A stretch of DNA of 64,000 nt from Diphasiastrum complanatum (lineage: Eukaryota > Streptophyta > Lycopodiopsida > Lycopodiales > Lycopodiaceae), in assembly GCA_029204225.1 (NCBI GenBank), contig CM055097.1, forward strand, positions 27,829,192 to 27,893,191, written 5' to 3'. A model generated the notes under the pieces. That model did no database searches. It was not told the DNA's origin and saw only the letters and a program-made list of their open reading frames with translations. Below are positions 47,421-59,761 of the stretch, piece after piece (the stretch's first letter is position 1; every line of letters starts with the position of its first letter). The position numbers and the translations under genes were made by a program.

Positions 47421-49325
47421 TTGGATTGGTGGTCCCACACCAATCGACGCCTTTTCATCCTAGATCTTTTGTGCTTCTTGGAGGCGAGACTGTTGCTGTC
47501 GGGAGTGGTAAATTGTCGTGTCGATGCCCTCCATCATTTGCCACCGTAATTTGTTCAGGAAGGGCATGGGTTTGTAATAATTGAACATACCCTGGAGAAA
47601 GTTATGGGTTTTCCATAGCTCCACCATATCAACGTGCAGGACGAAAGTGAGTGCGGCGTGATAATAAAGCCTTGCAACGTTGATATGGTCGTCTTGCGTT
47701 CGCAAGGGTTTATTGATATCAAGGGCGATTGGGGGTAACCCTCGATCTCAAAAATCTCTGAGTTCTGCCAGAAATGCCACCAGGCTGCAATTATCCACAA
47801 AAAAATCGACTTCGCGATCAGAATTGCCATGGTGCATCTGGTAAAATACTCGGCAGTTGGTGACCATGTCTTCGGCTAAGTTGCTGGTATCTATGCCTGT
47901 GAGGTTAGGCCAAAAGATTCTGTTCTTGACCTTGGTGGCAGGAAACGGTTCTCGTCTCGCTACTGGATAGTAATAAGGATTTGTGCGCATGTAGGAGGGA
48001 GCTTTGAGATACCGTGTCATTGAGGTCTTACTTTGTAGGAAGAGCTGATGACGATAGAGAGGTTATGGATCCAAGAGTTTGACTGCTTCTTTATGTGTTT
48101 TACTCTGGTCCAGATCTGGCAGTATGTAGCCACCTCGCTCTTTTGTTGTTGGATATTTCTTGGCAAACTCCTGAGAGACGCGCAACTCCTTGTTCGGTTC
48201 TAGGGGCGTGATTCTATGCCGAATGATTGGGGCTTCAGAGGCAACCTTGTGTTGAATTTGTGGATCGGGTTCAGGAGAGAGGAGGTGAGGGGTTAGCCTC
48301 AACAATTCTTTGTGACTCAGGAGAAAATTGTCGTGGAATGAAAGGGGGATAGTGGTGTCGAGAGGGTTAGAAGCGATGGAAGGAAAAAGATAATGTTGGG
48401 AACTGGTACCCCTAGAGCCTGACGGATTGGTTGGTGTTTGAGCTCTTTGCCCCGGGGGTTAGCCTTAAAATGTGGAGCCTTGAGTTGCAGGAGGAGGTTG
48501 TTGGAGTCCTGCTCCATCTCCACCATCTGGTCCATCAACGTGGTGCCTTGAATCATGGAATTGGGCGTGCTCTGCATGAACCGACGGTCTCGACTGGACA
48601 GCGGCCTTTAAGCGTTCTTCCAAGGTGGCTATATGTTAGTTTAAGGCCTCGACAAAACCAATGTATGATTGTTGTAATTTTGAGTGTTGCTCCATCGTGG
48701 CTTTCAACTTTTGGGCCAACGTTTGATAGGCCACCACTAGAATGGCAGTTCCCTCAGGAATAGCTGGTGGTGCGAAGTCGTTAAAGTCCACCATTTCCAA
48801 CTGTTCCTTCATAACGAAACGTGCTGCTTGTGAATCTGTTAAAGCCTCATCCTTTTCGGCTTTGAGGGTATCGATGGTTTGTTGCATGTTGGATACCTTC
48901 AGTTGCAGCTGGTTCTGGAGGTGGAGTAGCATTTGCTATTGTTGTTGATTGTGATTCGTGAGGTTCTGGATCTGCAGCTGTTGTTGTTTGTTTTCCTCCT
49001 CCAGCCTTGCTTTTTCTTTCTGAAGGTCCTCCATAGCACGGTTGTCAAATTGCCGCATAGTATATTGTCCCCCTAGGGTGTCCAATAGATTGTATTGGAG
49101 CTCATTCACCAACCATACCGTTTTTTGGGCTACAAGGGGTAATTGCTCCCAAGGACCAATGTCAGGGAGGGTGCGTGTGTAGTTAGGATATGGCATTGGG
49201 TTAAATGGTAGAAAATCAGGAGCAGGGCTAGACGGAGGTGTATGAAAAGCAGGTGGAGGTGATTGTGGATTGAGGGGTACAAGAGGTGGGGAGATATTGC
49301 ATGGCGGAGATTGTTACATTGGGTT
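47421..49325 (-). pseudogene. Gypsy-4 aORF, C-terminal two thirds
   Basis: This matches 20528-22419 of Gypsy-1 on the opposite strand. It contains the end of the Pro-rich region, the coiled coil (KARLEEENKQQQLQIQNLTN, QMLLHLQ region, MQQTIDTLKAEKDEA), the Gln/Ser linker and the terminal domain (YLKAPSYMRTNPYYYPVARR, AEDMVTNCRVFYQMHHGNSD). At the position of the Gypsy-1 terminal-domain TAG this copy has CAG. Several new frameshifts are present. The element breaks off at 49325, so the aORF N-terminus, pol and 5' LTR are absent. Confidence 0.88.
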
Positions 49326-50190
49326 ACCATGTACGTGTCACTTTAACACAATATTTGAGGTCATGTTTAAGTAATAGTAACAAAGTCTTTATGAACAAGA
49401 AAACATGCATGTTTATTATTTACCCTGCTGATTTGAGTAGTTTCTTCATTGCTAGACTAATTTGAGTGTAATTCATCTCCTTGTGATAATCTGCATATAT
49501 GCACAAGTACAAAACACAAATAACAGAAGCCTAATCAATTTGAAAATACGTTGATTCTTATCTTTCGATATTTAGATAGGATGATTCCTAGATACATATT
49601 ATTGTTTGATTCTCATGTTTTGATTCTTATACGTGGATTCTTATATGATTCTTTTGTATCTTGTTGGAAGTTATAGACGCACATCTATCCTTTTTTTTTT
49701 GTTATCACTGGTATGAAAGTCTAATTCTAATATACATTAAACTTTTGTAGTTGATTTTTGTTTTTCTACTTCATTTCAATATATTAGGGTTTATTGCAAT
49801 ATATTGTATGTTTACCAATGTAGCAGTGGCGAGAGTTCAAGAGATTATGTTTCAAATTTATAGTCATCACTAACTCTCAAACAAAAAACAGAATTGCAAA
49901 GTATGCTTAGCCAGGACTTCAAGGGTGGTACCTCACAAGTGGCCACAGCTCCCGCCCCTACCGAAGAGTCATCCACGAATCTATATTATGACGTGGATCC
50001 TCAAGGGAACATAAACACCAACTGTAAAGGGAGGGTACCAATTGTATTCTTTGTGACGCCATTTTAGCAATAGATTGTTTATGAAATGGTCCAAAAAATC
50101 TAACGAACTTAAACAATAGATTGTTGGTACCCTTCATGTCGAATTCCCACAAGATGAGAAATTCGACTCGAAGGAAATCCATAAGCATAT
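49326..50190. other. No gene recognised
   Basis: AT-rich sequence with scattered stops on both strands. No retroelement motif is visible. Confidence 0.5.
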
Positions 50191-50609
50191 GAGCTTGTGG
50201 ATAAGACATCGTCGTGATACAACACAACAAGCTTATAGGAACGGGCAATCCAAACCCAACTAGTATTCAAGGTCAAATTGGAACAATGTAAAAAATGATG
50301 AAAAAACACCAGATAAATACAACATTCAAATAGATGTCGTGACCGCTAGGATGCATGGAATAGGCAACCCTAAGTTGGGCTCGAGTGGAAAGGCGAGATA
50401 AGAGCTTGTGGATAAGACATCGTCGTGATACAACATGACAAGCTTATAGGAACGGGCAATCCAAACCCAACTAGTATTCAAGGTCAAATTGGAACAATGT
50501 AAAAAACGATGAAAAAACACCAGATAAATACAAGATTCAAAGAGATGTCGTGACCGCTAGGATGCATGGAATAGGCAACCCTAAGTTGGGCTCGAGTGGA
50601 AAGGCGGGC
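50191..50609. repeat. 211-bp tandem direct repeat, two copies
   Basis: Copies at 50191-50401 and 50402-50609 start GAGCTTGTGGATAAGACATC and end CTCGAGTGGAAAGGCG. They differ at only a few positions, so the duplication is recent relative to the surrounding decay. Confidence 0.93.
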
Positions 50610-51599
50610 TTGCAAGCAAGCATAGTAAGTAAATTTAAACTACTCTTATAGTTTGTCTTTGATTTCATATGATTTTTTTTTCTAACATGCATTCTGACTA
50701 GCTGCTCCAAACTAGCCCTGAACTAATTCCAACTTAAATTGAATGGATAGTTGGCGGACTATGGATGTCTACCAACCAAGTAAGAGTACGACTTTGCTTT
50801 CAAAGAATCATACGAGGCATTAGTCGATAAACTGAAGAGCGAGGGTAATCCTCCACGAGTAAGTTTCTTTGAAATATGTAAATTTTATATTTTTTGTATA
50901 TTAATGTAAAAGCATGTGTGTTCACTTTTAACCATTAGTATGATTAAGCATTAAATACTAATGTGTCTTGTTTGCTTGTCTTCATGCAGAGCGAATGTCA
51001 AGACGACGACGAGTAGATTAGGTTTGTAATATAATTTTAGTTTGTCATCGTAAGTTAGAGAGACTGCAAAATCAACAATTTTGTGATACATTGATATACA
51101 CTTTCAATATATATATTATTGCAATTGATCACAATATTGTTATTGGTTTTGTATGTCGGATTCCGAAATATGAGCAATGTTCTAATCCAAGATGTGCAAT
51201 GTCTTAACTAACTAGGAATTGCGAAACTTTTTGCAATGTCGTATTTTCAAAAAGTAATAGAATAAGATATTGCAATGTCATGATTTTTCGTGCTTTCAAG
51301 AAAAATACTTTTCTTAATGCATGATGTTGACACTGTTAGCCTCTTTCTAGTAAGCCTGTAGAAACATCCCTTCAAGTCGTATCTTCAAAAAGTAATACAA
51401 TAAGATATTGCAATTCATAATGTGAATTAAGTAATGTAAGTATAGAAAGTACCTCATGCTTGTTACTTGATCCAAATGTCGAATGCAATCCAATAATATT
51501 GTCTCAAAAGCAATCTAAGACTAGCACCTCTCCAAGAACATGACTCCAAGAATAGACCGAAAAAAATACGTGCACTGTCTTTTACACATTTTTTATTTT
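50610..51599. other. No gene recognised
   Basis: AT-rich. AAAAAGTAATA(G/C)AATAAGATATTGCAAT occurs twice (about 51248 and 51388), a small dispersed repeat. Confidence 0.5.
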
Positions 51600-52045
51600 T
51601 TTACCTAATTCGAGACATCGGATTTTGACACAAAAACATGTTGGACATACGTCGAATATCCGTCGACTCTCGTCCGGACATTTTTTTATGACATTCTATT
51701 AACAGACGTCGGAATCCGACGTCGATATTGGAAGTCGGATTCCGACATCCCATTATACATCGAATGGACGTCGAAAACACACGTCGGATATTTTTGGGCA
51801 GTTCTCTAGAATTTTTCCTGGAACGGACGTTGGATTCCGACGTGTTGATTGGACATCAAAATCTAATGTCCACATCGGATCAGCCATGTTGGACGTGACG
51901 TCGGACTATGACGTCCATGTGGGACATCGAAATCCGACGTCCACATGGCTCTCGGCGTCCAACGGTTCAACTGAGGTGCTAGGAGTCGGCATTCTGTACC
52001 TATCGGATTTCGACGTGTTCTGAAGACGTCGGAATCAGATGGATC
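51600..52045. repeat. Cluster of GACGTCGG/CCGACGTC palindromic motifs
   Basis: About 450 bases hold more than a dozen variants of GACGTC, GTCGGA and TCCGAC in both orientations. They include the near-perfect 19-base palindrome GACGTCGGAATCCGACGTC at 51705-51723. The stretch is more CpG-rich than its flanks. The arrangement resembles subterminal repeat arrays of plant DNA transposons, but no terminal inverted repeats or transposase were found. Confidence 0.8.
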
Positions 52046-53470
52046 TATGGCGATCAAATATCACTAATGCATTCCCTTCATTTTGTCCTTCTCCTCCTTG
52101 TTTTGAGGCCATTGCTCTTTCAATAGTTTAAGACCTAGATCCATAGGGAAATGTACAAGCTTGCAATTCAAAATCTAACTTAATATCAGAGCCATACAAG
52201 AGTGTACTCAATACACTGAAAGCCATCGAAAAGAGCTTCGAGAAAAATGGTTTTATGGGAAGTTCAAAATTTACGACAATCAAAAAGCTGATAGTGAAGC
52301 ATCAATGCATGATTTTGGACATACAAAAGCTTGGCAAGATCAATACAAGGATCTTTAGCCTGTGCATAGCATCAAACGAGGTCAAAAGTAGTTGAAAATT
52401 GAGAATTGCGATGAGTTGGTTGAATAAACTGGACGAGGGTTATGATTTTTTCACATATTTGGAAAAACATTCATTGTATGTGCTCCATTTTGGATGTCGT
52501 AAAGACATGAAAGAAGATATTCTATACCATTAACTAGCAATGGAGAGACTCTGAGCTTTGTGCCAGAGATTGGCCTATTATTAGAGAACCTAGTAGGTTT
52601 GCGAGAAAAAAAAAAGCCACTTTTCTAAGTTGGGCTTGTTTCACCAATTCTCCACAATTTCACAAATTGAACACTCTATAGAGTCTTTATCAGAAGGGCA
52701 AACTTATTGGAGGCCTCAAACTATAGAAAGGTTGATTGAAAATGGAGAGAGATCGACCCAAAATCCATGTGGGAGGGCGTTGTTGCCATAGCTAGCAGAG
52801 GAGGAGGAGGTCGCACACACTCTTCGGAGAGAAAGAAGTCGCATTTGGAGGGTAGTGGCTGCTTGGAGTGATTGATTCGATGTCCAGATTCCTTCTCCAT
52901 CCCAGAATATGGCTCTAAATTAACCAATGGTATGTGGTGCGGCATGGGTGGCTAGGATGAAAGGCTTTTAGATGGACGGTCAGGATCAGTTTGAATGGGC
53001 CCAGAGTGCATTGAAAGGTAGAACAGCCTTTAACTTCATTAAAGATTTTCATCTTGAAAAGGACCCAAGGGTGTGAAATTTGCAAAGAGTGAAGTTTCTT
53101 CACCAAGAAAAAACATTTCAAAAACTTATAAGGGCCTATTTTACTCTTTGCCAAACTAAGAATACAGACTCCAAAGAAAGGGCACCCTGACTGTACTTAC
53201 ACGTACGATGCGTGAAAAAAGAGTGCTTACTGTGATGAAAGTGCTCAAAGAATGCCAAAATTGATTTCACCACTTGATAGGGCACAAAGTTGGGAATTCG
53301 TGGCGAGAAGCATTTTGGAAAGCAAATTCGACTTGGCTTTCAATTTTGCAACAAAGTGGCAGGTGGCCTGGAAAGCAAAAAGTTGTAGGTCTTCATTTTT
53401 GCAATTTGACATCATTATTGGCTTTGTCGTACCTCTTTTAGCCTACAGATGCAGTTTTAAGCATTTTGGA
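52046..53470. other. Mostly unrecognised; possible copia primer-site relic
   Basis: TTAATATCAGAGCCATA near 52179-52195 resembles a decayed copia primer site. No LTR end or gag is convincing beside it until the gag scrap at 53473. Minus-strand frames at 52721-53154 resemble nothing I know. Confidence 0.4.
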
Positions 53471-53472
53471 GA

Positions 53473-53880
53473 TGGCAAACATGGGAGAGTCTATTTTGAG
53501 AGAAAATAACAAATTGGACGGGATTGCCAACTATGCAATGTGGAAGTTCAAAATGAAGAACATTTTGATAGTCTAGAAGGTAAGATGTTGTCATAGGTGA
53601 TGAGAGAAGACCGCCAAATGAAACAGACATTAGAGTGTTCGATAGGAAGATGAGGAGGGTGTTGACCTTCATTAGCTTATCGATGAAAGACCACATTATT
53701 ACCCACATCAGTGATGTCGAGACACCAACACAAGAGTAGTTTGAGACTTCAAACTTATCAAGAATAATGATTTTGAAGTCAAAATTGAATAGTGCCCATA
53801 TGGAACAAGAAAAGTTCAATTTAACCCTCGCCAAGCTGCAAAAAAAATCCTTTGTCAGATTTATCTACTGTCAAATAGGC
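53473..53880 (+). pseudogene. Copia gag fragment (Copia-6)
   Basis: It starts MANMGESILRENNKLDGI, followed by NYAMWKFKMKNIL, a typical copia gag N-terminus. After a frameshift come VFDRKMRRVLTFISLSMKDH, ISDVETPTQE and SRIMILKSKLNSAHMEQEKF (to 53835). It is broken by stops and abuts the Gypsy-3 leader. Confidence 0.75.
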
Positions 53881-54229
53881 GAAGGTTAGTTTTTTCAGAT
53901 TTGTCAGAAACAGTTAGTTAAGTGGTTTTTTTACCAAAAATAGTATTAAAGGAAAGGAACCTTTCCCAATATTATTTTTGATTTCAGATCTATTTGATCT
54001 AGCTCGTGTCAAATTTGTGAAAGACTCTGTTACATTTTGGTACTGATTCTGAGAAATTCTTATTTCAAGAATCTTGATCACTTAATTAAGATTTTTCTTT
54101 TTCAAAATCAAAATCTGATTGATATCAAGTGATAAAGTTTTTATAAGTCAGATCAGGGAATAGGTGAAAAAATCTAGATCCAATCTCATTGTCCATTACC
54201 TATTTTTTGTTCTGAAGTAATTCTTAAAA

Positions 54230-55235
54230 ATGGCAAATCCAGATTTTGAGCTTGAATTTCAGCTATCCCCACATCCTATTATTAGAAGACCTCCTTGTTT
54301 GGAGTTACCAAAGTACAATGGATTATTATATCCAGTTAGGTGTCTCAAAATCTCTGAATCATGTGAAGCCTATGGTAAAGTTAATCCAGAGGATAAACTT
54401 AATTCCTATGTCTTTAATTGGTGCGACTCAAGATTGGTTTTATAATCAAGACTTGACATAACGTTCAGATTGGGAAGTAGGTAAAGTGGCCCTCATTACA
54501 AGACTTAAACCTAGGAAATTCTTGGAAGATCCTTTCCTACTAAGTAAAATTAAAATGGGAAAGAAGGAGGGGGTACGAGATTACATTGAGCATATCAAAC
54601 ATCTTAGATCCAAATGTGAACCAGATCTCATTAACAATGAAGCTATGATTATGTGGTTCTTAGCAGGTTTACCAAAGAGGATCAGATGTGAACTCAAACG
54701 TCGAGGATATTACCTTTCATTACAACATGCAATGGATGAAATATGCAAAGAGGATGATGATTATGATGACGAATCATATATTGGAATGTTGTTCGATACA
54801 GTAGGGAAAATCGCCACAACATTAATGCAACAGACGAGTTGATGATGGATGAGTTCGAAAAACTTGATCAGAAGCAACAGATGAAGCTAGAAAAGATGCA
54901 GACTCAGTTTGATGCGAAGTTAAAAGCGTTGGAAGAGCAACAAGCTAAGAGCAACAAAGCAACTGATAAAATGGCTAAAAATTTTCCTAGTAGGAAAAAT
55001 GTTTGGTGTGCAATTTGTGCTGGGAATCATACTATGAATGAATGTCCAACAATGAAAAGACGTATGTCAGACACCTATTGTCATTTGTGCAACTCAACTG
55101 GACATGTTATAGCTTTTTGTACATTCAATCCACAGATTATTCAACAAAGATATTCCAATCTGGGATATCAAGAGAGTCCAAGATGGAAGGCACCAAATGG
55201 TAAGGTCCATGGTCTTGGATTTTTAGAATGATTAG
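54230..55235 (+). pseudogene. Gypsy-3 gag
   Basis: Gag of a Gypsy-1 relative. After PPCLELPKYNG and frameshifts, the frame 54486-54842 carries FLEDPFLLSKIKM, DYIEHIKHLRSKCEPDL and WFLAGLPKRIRCELK. The next frame (54839-55231) has a Lys/Gln-rich helix (DQKQQMKLEKMQTQFDAKLK) and two zinc knuckles, CAICAGNHTMNECP and CHLCNSTGHVIAFC (about 55011-55122). The FPSRKNVWC block matches FPARENVWC in Gypsy-1. It is one of the better preserved gags here: only a four-base overlap and one shift separate the two main frames. Confidence 0.85.
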
Positions 55236-55339
55236 GCTTACCATCTCCGCTAGTACAACAAGCTCCTCCTATGAATGTGATGGAACCATAACCTTAATAT
55301 GGTCATGAACAATGGAATTATAATGTAGATCAAAACATT

Positions 55340-56195
55340 AGTCCTCTTCAAGTCAGTGGTTATAATCAAGTTAAAATCGAACCTGCAAATCGACATAAAA
55401 CAACTTTTGCAACAGGATGGGGAACTTATGCTTATAAAGTTATGTCGTTTGGACTAAGTTGTAATGACCAAGTTCTTTTCAACGAGTTATGCAGCATTTA
55501 AGTATTTGCATAAATTCATTGAAATTTATTTGGATGATCTTGGAGTCCATAGTTCTGATACAGACCATCTAGAACATTCGAAAAAAGTGTTTGAACAATG
55601 TCGTAAATATTAGATTTTCTTAAATCTAGAAAAATACCAAATATAGGTTACTCATGGAGTTGTTCTTGGCCATGTGATTTTGAGACATGGAATTGCTATG
55701 GATTATTCTAAAATCAAAGTTGTTGTGGAATTGCCTCCACCAGGAACAATGATAAGAGTTTACATTTTTATGGGTCATACGAATTACTATCGAATATTTA
55801 TCCTATTCATTGCGGATCTAGCACGACCTACACACAAATTGACTATTACAGTATCAATTTGGACAACAGAGGCCTTGGAAGCATTTGACAATCTGAAGAA
55901 AGCCTTAGCTTATGCACCGATCTTACGAGCTCAAATTGGACAATTGAGTTCCATGTGCCTACTGATGCATTAAAATATGCCATTGGATCTGTCTTGACAC
56001 AACCGGGGGAATATAAGAAAGACTTTATGATCAGGTTTTCTAGTCGACAACTGATTGATGTGGAATTGAATTATTCAACCACAGAACGAAAAGCGTTAGC
56101 TATGGTGTTTTCAGTAAAAAGGTTTCGACATTATTTAATGGCAACACATTTTGCTTTTTACATTGATCATCAACGTTTGCTATACTTGGTATAAT
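55340..56195 (+). pseudogene. Gypsy-3 reverse transcriptase and RNase H
   Basis: RT begins in mid-domain at VSGYNQVKIEPANRHKTTFA and WGTYAYKVMSFGL, after a deletion that removed protease and the first half of RT. The catalytic box is intact as YLDD (55526-55537). Then come VVLGHVI, a shifted GHTNYYRIF, and RNase H pieces (HVPTDALKYAIGSVLTQPGE, NYSTTERKALAMVFSVKRFR, FYIDHQRLLYLV). It stops at 56194 at the edge of a minisatellite. Integrase and LTRs are absent. Confidence 0.85.
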
Positions 56196-56198
56196 CTT

Positions 56199-56375
56199 GA
56201 ATATTGTGAATACTCGTGAATATTGATTGTGATTATAATTGTGAATACTAGTGATTATTCCGAACACTCGTGAATACTGATTGTGATTATTGTGAAATAC
56301 TCGTGCTTATTGTGAACACTCATGAATACTGATTGTGATTATAGTGAAAACTGATCGTGAATATTCTTGAATCCT
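56199..56375. repeat. Minisatellite of GTGAATACTCGTGAATA units
   Basis: The words GTGAATACT, CGTGAATA(T/C)TGATTGTGATTAT recur about five times with period variants of roughly 25-55 bases. Confidence 0.85.
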
Positions 56376-57680
56376 TGTCAGCTTCAAAGACATACATATT
56401 TCGTGATCAAAATAGTAGATTCATTGTAAGAAATTATCATCAAATGAAGATCACCTATTTATTGGCGAAATCATTGCATACACAATTCTTAAGCTTTCTT
56501 AAGCCCAATATACAATCTTTATTGTACGATTGTAGAAATTCTAACTACTTTTGTCGTAGTGATTGTGATAGTGTAAGCTCTTGCAACTTATAATGTTTAA
56601 AAATAGAAAAATCATCGCGATAACTTAACTTATTGATACTTATCTCTTTAGCAAAACAAGCTAATAAATGCACGTCTAAATCTTAGAAAAAAAAAATACA
56701 AAGTTTAGATGATTTTCCTTTTATCAATCCAACAATTTCACCATCATGGCAAGGCCTTTGTGACATAATACCACAACATTTTTGTTTAAATGGGACTTTC
56801 TAAAAATAGTAAGTTTGAGATTTAATCAATCCAAGTGTCTAAAAATAGTGATGATCACATTATCACAACTTTCTAAAAATAGTAAAAGTACATTACACAT
56901 TGTAAGGTGTTTTGTGACTTTATAAAAATAGTAATAGGACCTTACACATCGTAAGGTATTTATTGCTCCTAGAATTCATGAAACTATTGTGCCATTTAAG
57001 GCTTCCTCAAAATACACTATGAAAAACTGCAGGTTGTTACTTGACTTGGAAAAGAATTAAATGGAGCTTACAAGGGATGGCTAGAAATTACAAGTGTTTC
57101 TCATATTTACTCAAGAACTAATGCTAGAGCATGTTATCCTCATTTGATAAAATCAAATTTGGTATATTTCCATAAATTCGTTGATTTCTTCTTGTTCATC
57201 GATTTTATTGCTCTCAGTTTCCTGATCAGAAGCGTGTGAATGGCAGTAGCATTCTAGATTCAGAGTTTACCGAGATTTTTGAAAACGTACGGTCACCCGC
57301 TACATGTGTTCAAGAGTCGATCCTCATAAATGAAAATAGAAAATCTTTAATAAACAACTGTACAGATCCAGATCCACGGTTGTTTGACGAAACTTAAGCT
57401 TTGACAAACGTTTAAGCTGGGAAATTGATGCGTGATGGCCATAAACACAATGACTTCTTAAACGTGGAAAAATGGCACATTGTTTAATCTCAGATTAGAG
57501 AAAAACTTAGCCATCCATTAAAATCGTTGCCACTTTGCGGATGGACAATTGTTAGTCTGCAAGAGACTCAAGACTATTGCTGTAGTCGTATTGTTCTAGT
57601 CATCACCTAACCTTTGCAAAGGCATTCTGACTTCCATGTGAGTGCCAATGTGAATAATTGCAACTCAGCAATTTCAGTAA
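56376..57680. other. No gene recognised
   Basis: CTAAAAATAGTA-type words recur at 56810-56930, and TTACACATYGTAAGGT occurs twice. Otherwise AT-rich, with no coding support. Confidence 0.5.
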
Positions 57681-57689
57681 TCAATAGTC

Positions 57690-58075
57690 AACTCATTTAG
57701 CATTATTGACATACTCGGACTCAAGTGGAAGCGGAAATGACGTTGACTGTTAATTTCTAGATTGCCAGATGAGTTGCAGTTTTCCACACTACCACTTACC
57801 TGGAAGTGTAATGCCATTAAAAAGGTAAGCTGATTTTCCACAGTCGGACTCACGTGGCAGTGGAAATGGCGTATCAAAGTCTAATTGACTAACTATTTCT
57901 AGATTGCCAGATGAGCTGCAATTTTCCACACTCCCACTCACCTTGAACTGTAGATGTCATTAAAAACTATAGCTGACTATTGATTTCTAAAATTGCTAAA
58001 AGATGAGTTGCAGTTTTCCAAACCCGCACCAACCTGGCAACGGAAACTGGTCGATCACAAGCTGGGATAACCATA
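57690..58075. repeat. Degenerate tandem repeat, about 130-bp unit, three copies
   Basis: The core TTTCTAGATTGCCAGATGAG followed by TGCARTTTTCCACAC recurs near 57757, 57898 and, more degraded, 57988. It is associated with CGGACTCANGTGGNAGNGGAAATG upstream of each of the first two. Confidence 0.8.
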
Positions 58076-59267
58076 GATTTAGAATTGCCTAAAATTTGGC
58101 TCATTCATCAAACTGGAGACTCGCCAGCCATTCAAACGGACTCGTGTTGAAGTGTCTCACTCAGCAGTAGACAGAAGGTTGGAAAAGAAAATAAGAAAAT
58201 GAGACTCACATGAATTTCATGGTACTGCCTCAAATCATGCTTGCCAAAAAGACACACCTCCCATAAATTTATTATTTTTTAAAATATTTCTATATTTACT
58301 TCGCTTATCATAGTTTCACTTTCTATTTCTAATATATTTCTAAATTGACATTCACCTTTCAAACAAAAGTTTCTCCAATTTGGTGACATATTCCATTCAA
58401 AAGGTCAAGTAAAATTGACTCTCCAGTTCGGTTAAATTACGTTTTTGGAGGTGTCTCCAATTGCTTCACAAAAGCAAAAAGAATGGTTGTTGGCCATGTA
58501 TGGTACATGCCCAACGCACGAGACATAATACAGAGGGCTTCTACAACCTCCATTTTGTCAATAGTGTAATTAAATGAAAGTCAAGCACCAATGTTGCACT
58601 TGTATTGAGTAAAGCACAAAATATTGTAAACATGCCTCGAAGCGTAAAATAGAGTAAACAGATGATTTTGGTTAATAGTGCTTTAAAGCACAATAGTAAA
58701 TGTGGCATGGCTCAATAGGAATTATGACAATGCATTGTCAAGTCAAGTTACTTGTCAAAATAAAAAAAAAGAAGTTAACTTAGACTATTAAGTTTAGAAA
58801 TAAGCGAATAAAAAAGTGCCACTTCAACTCATTTGGACCCAACTATAAAAGGGCCAAATCCTTTGTATTTCATGTTCTCAATGCTCATTTGTGAAATCAA
58901 AGAGTTGAGTTTCCTCCTTTTTGTTATTGTGAATGCTTGAGAAAGACAAAGAGAAAGAGAGAGTTGTGAGGCGAGTGTTTTCATTTCTATGTGTTGATGC
59001 TTGTTTCTCTATTCCGAATGTTTGATGCCTAGATCGTCGTAGTATCTTCTCTTGCCATAGAAATTGCTAGATTCGTTATGCAGGTTTCTAGTGCCAAACT
59101 AAGGATTGTGCTTAGGAAGAACGGCTTCCAAGCTCTTTCATGGTTTGTCTCCCTCTCTTCCTTCCTTCTTGGTTGTAGCCCACAAAACAGGTGTTAGATC
59201 CATATCATGGGCCTTAAGCCACCGTAGGTAGAATTTCTTTTTTGTTGAAGCCTTGGAACCCAAAAAG
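58076..59267. other. Unrecognised; promoter-like CTATAAAAG near 58843
   Basis: CTATAAAAGGG at 58843-58853 followed by a CT-rich then GA-rich stretch resembles an LTR or gene promoter. No ends, gag or gene are visible next to it. Confidence 0.35.
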
Positions 59268-59742
59268 TGTTACAAATAAGTTTTGATCTGATTCATTTTA
59301 TGTAAGCTCTAAATGTGATACTATAATAGGTGTATAGTTAATTAGCTTTACTGTATTTGTGTGTTATCGGGATGTGACCCACTATCGTCATATCAGTCGC
59401 GGGCACTGATCTCGTAGACGGTTACTTGGGTTAGCCGAGTAGCCACACACACAGAAAAATTAGCATGTACAACATATTTTGCTTTCGTTATGCTATACTC
59501 AAGGGCATGTCCTGGGTTTGTCCGTATTTTAGCCCATGTTGGGCCTTTTAGTCAGACAGGTGCCTTTTTAGTATGTTGACACTTGTCGAGCCCATGCATG
59601 TTGGGGCTTTTGGCATATGTACAATTTTCTCTTTGTAATCTAAAGCTTTTGTTGTGTCATCTTTGAGAGCTTGTGAGGAGTGTCTATGGTGATTGATTGA
59701 TGTGATTTTCATACTGCACTAGATCCTAACAGGATTTTAACA
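59268..59742 (+). repeat. 5' LTR of the non-autonomous element
   Basis: A 475-bp LTR, TGTTACAAAT...GGATTTTAACA. It is the partner of 62244-62692. A stretch of about 26 bases near its end (TTTTCATACTGCACTAGATC) is missing in the 3' LTR. Confidence 0.9.
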
Positions 59743-59761
59743 TGGTATTAGAGCAGCAGGG
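59743..59761 (+). other. Primer-binding site (tRNA-iMet type)
   Basis: TGGTATTAGAGCAGCAGGG directly follows the 5' LTR and matches the TGGTATCAGAGC site with one change. Confidence 0.85.

Noticed and set aside
50191-50609. CRISPR array or satellite monomers
   Set aside because: Only two 211-bp copies with no spacer structure, in plant nuclear DNA.
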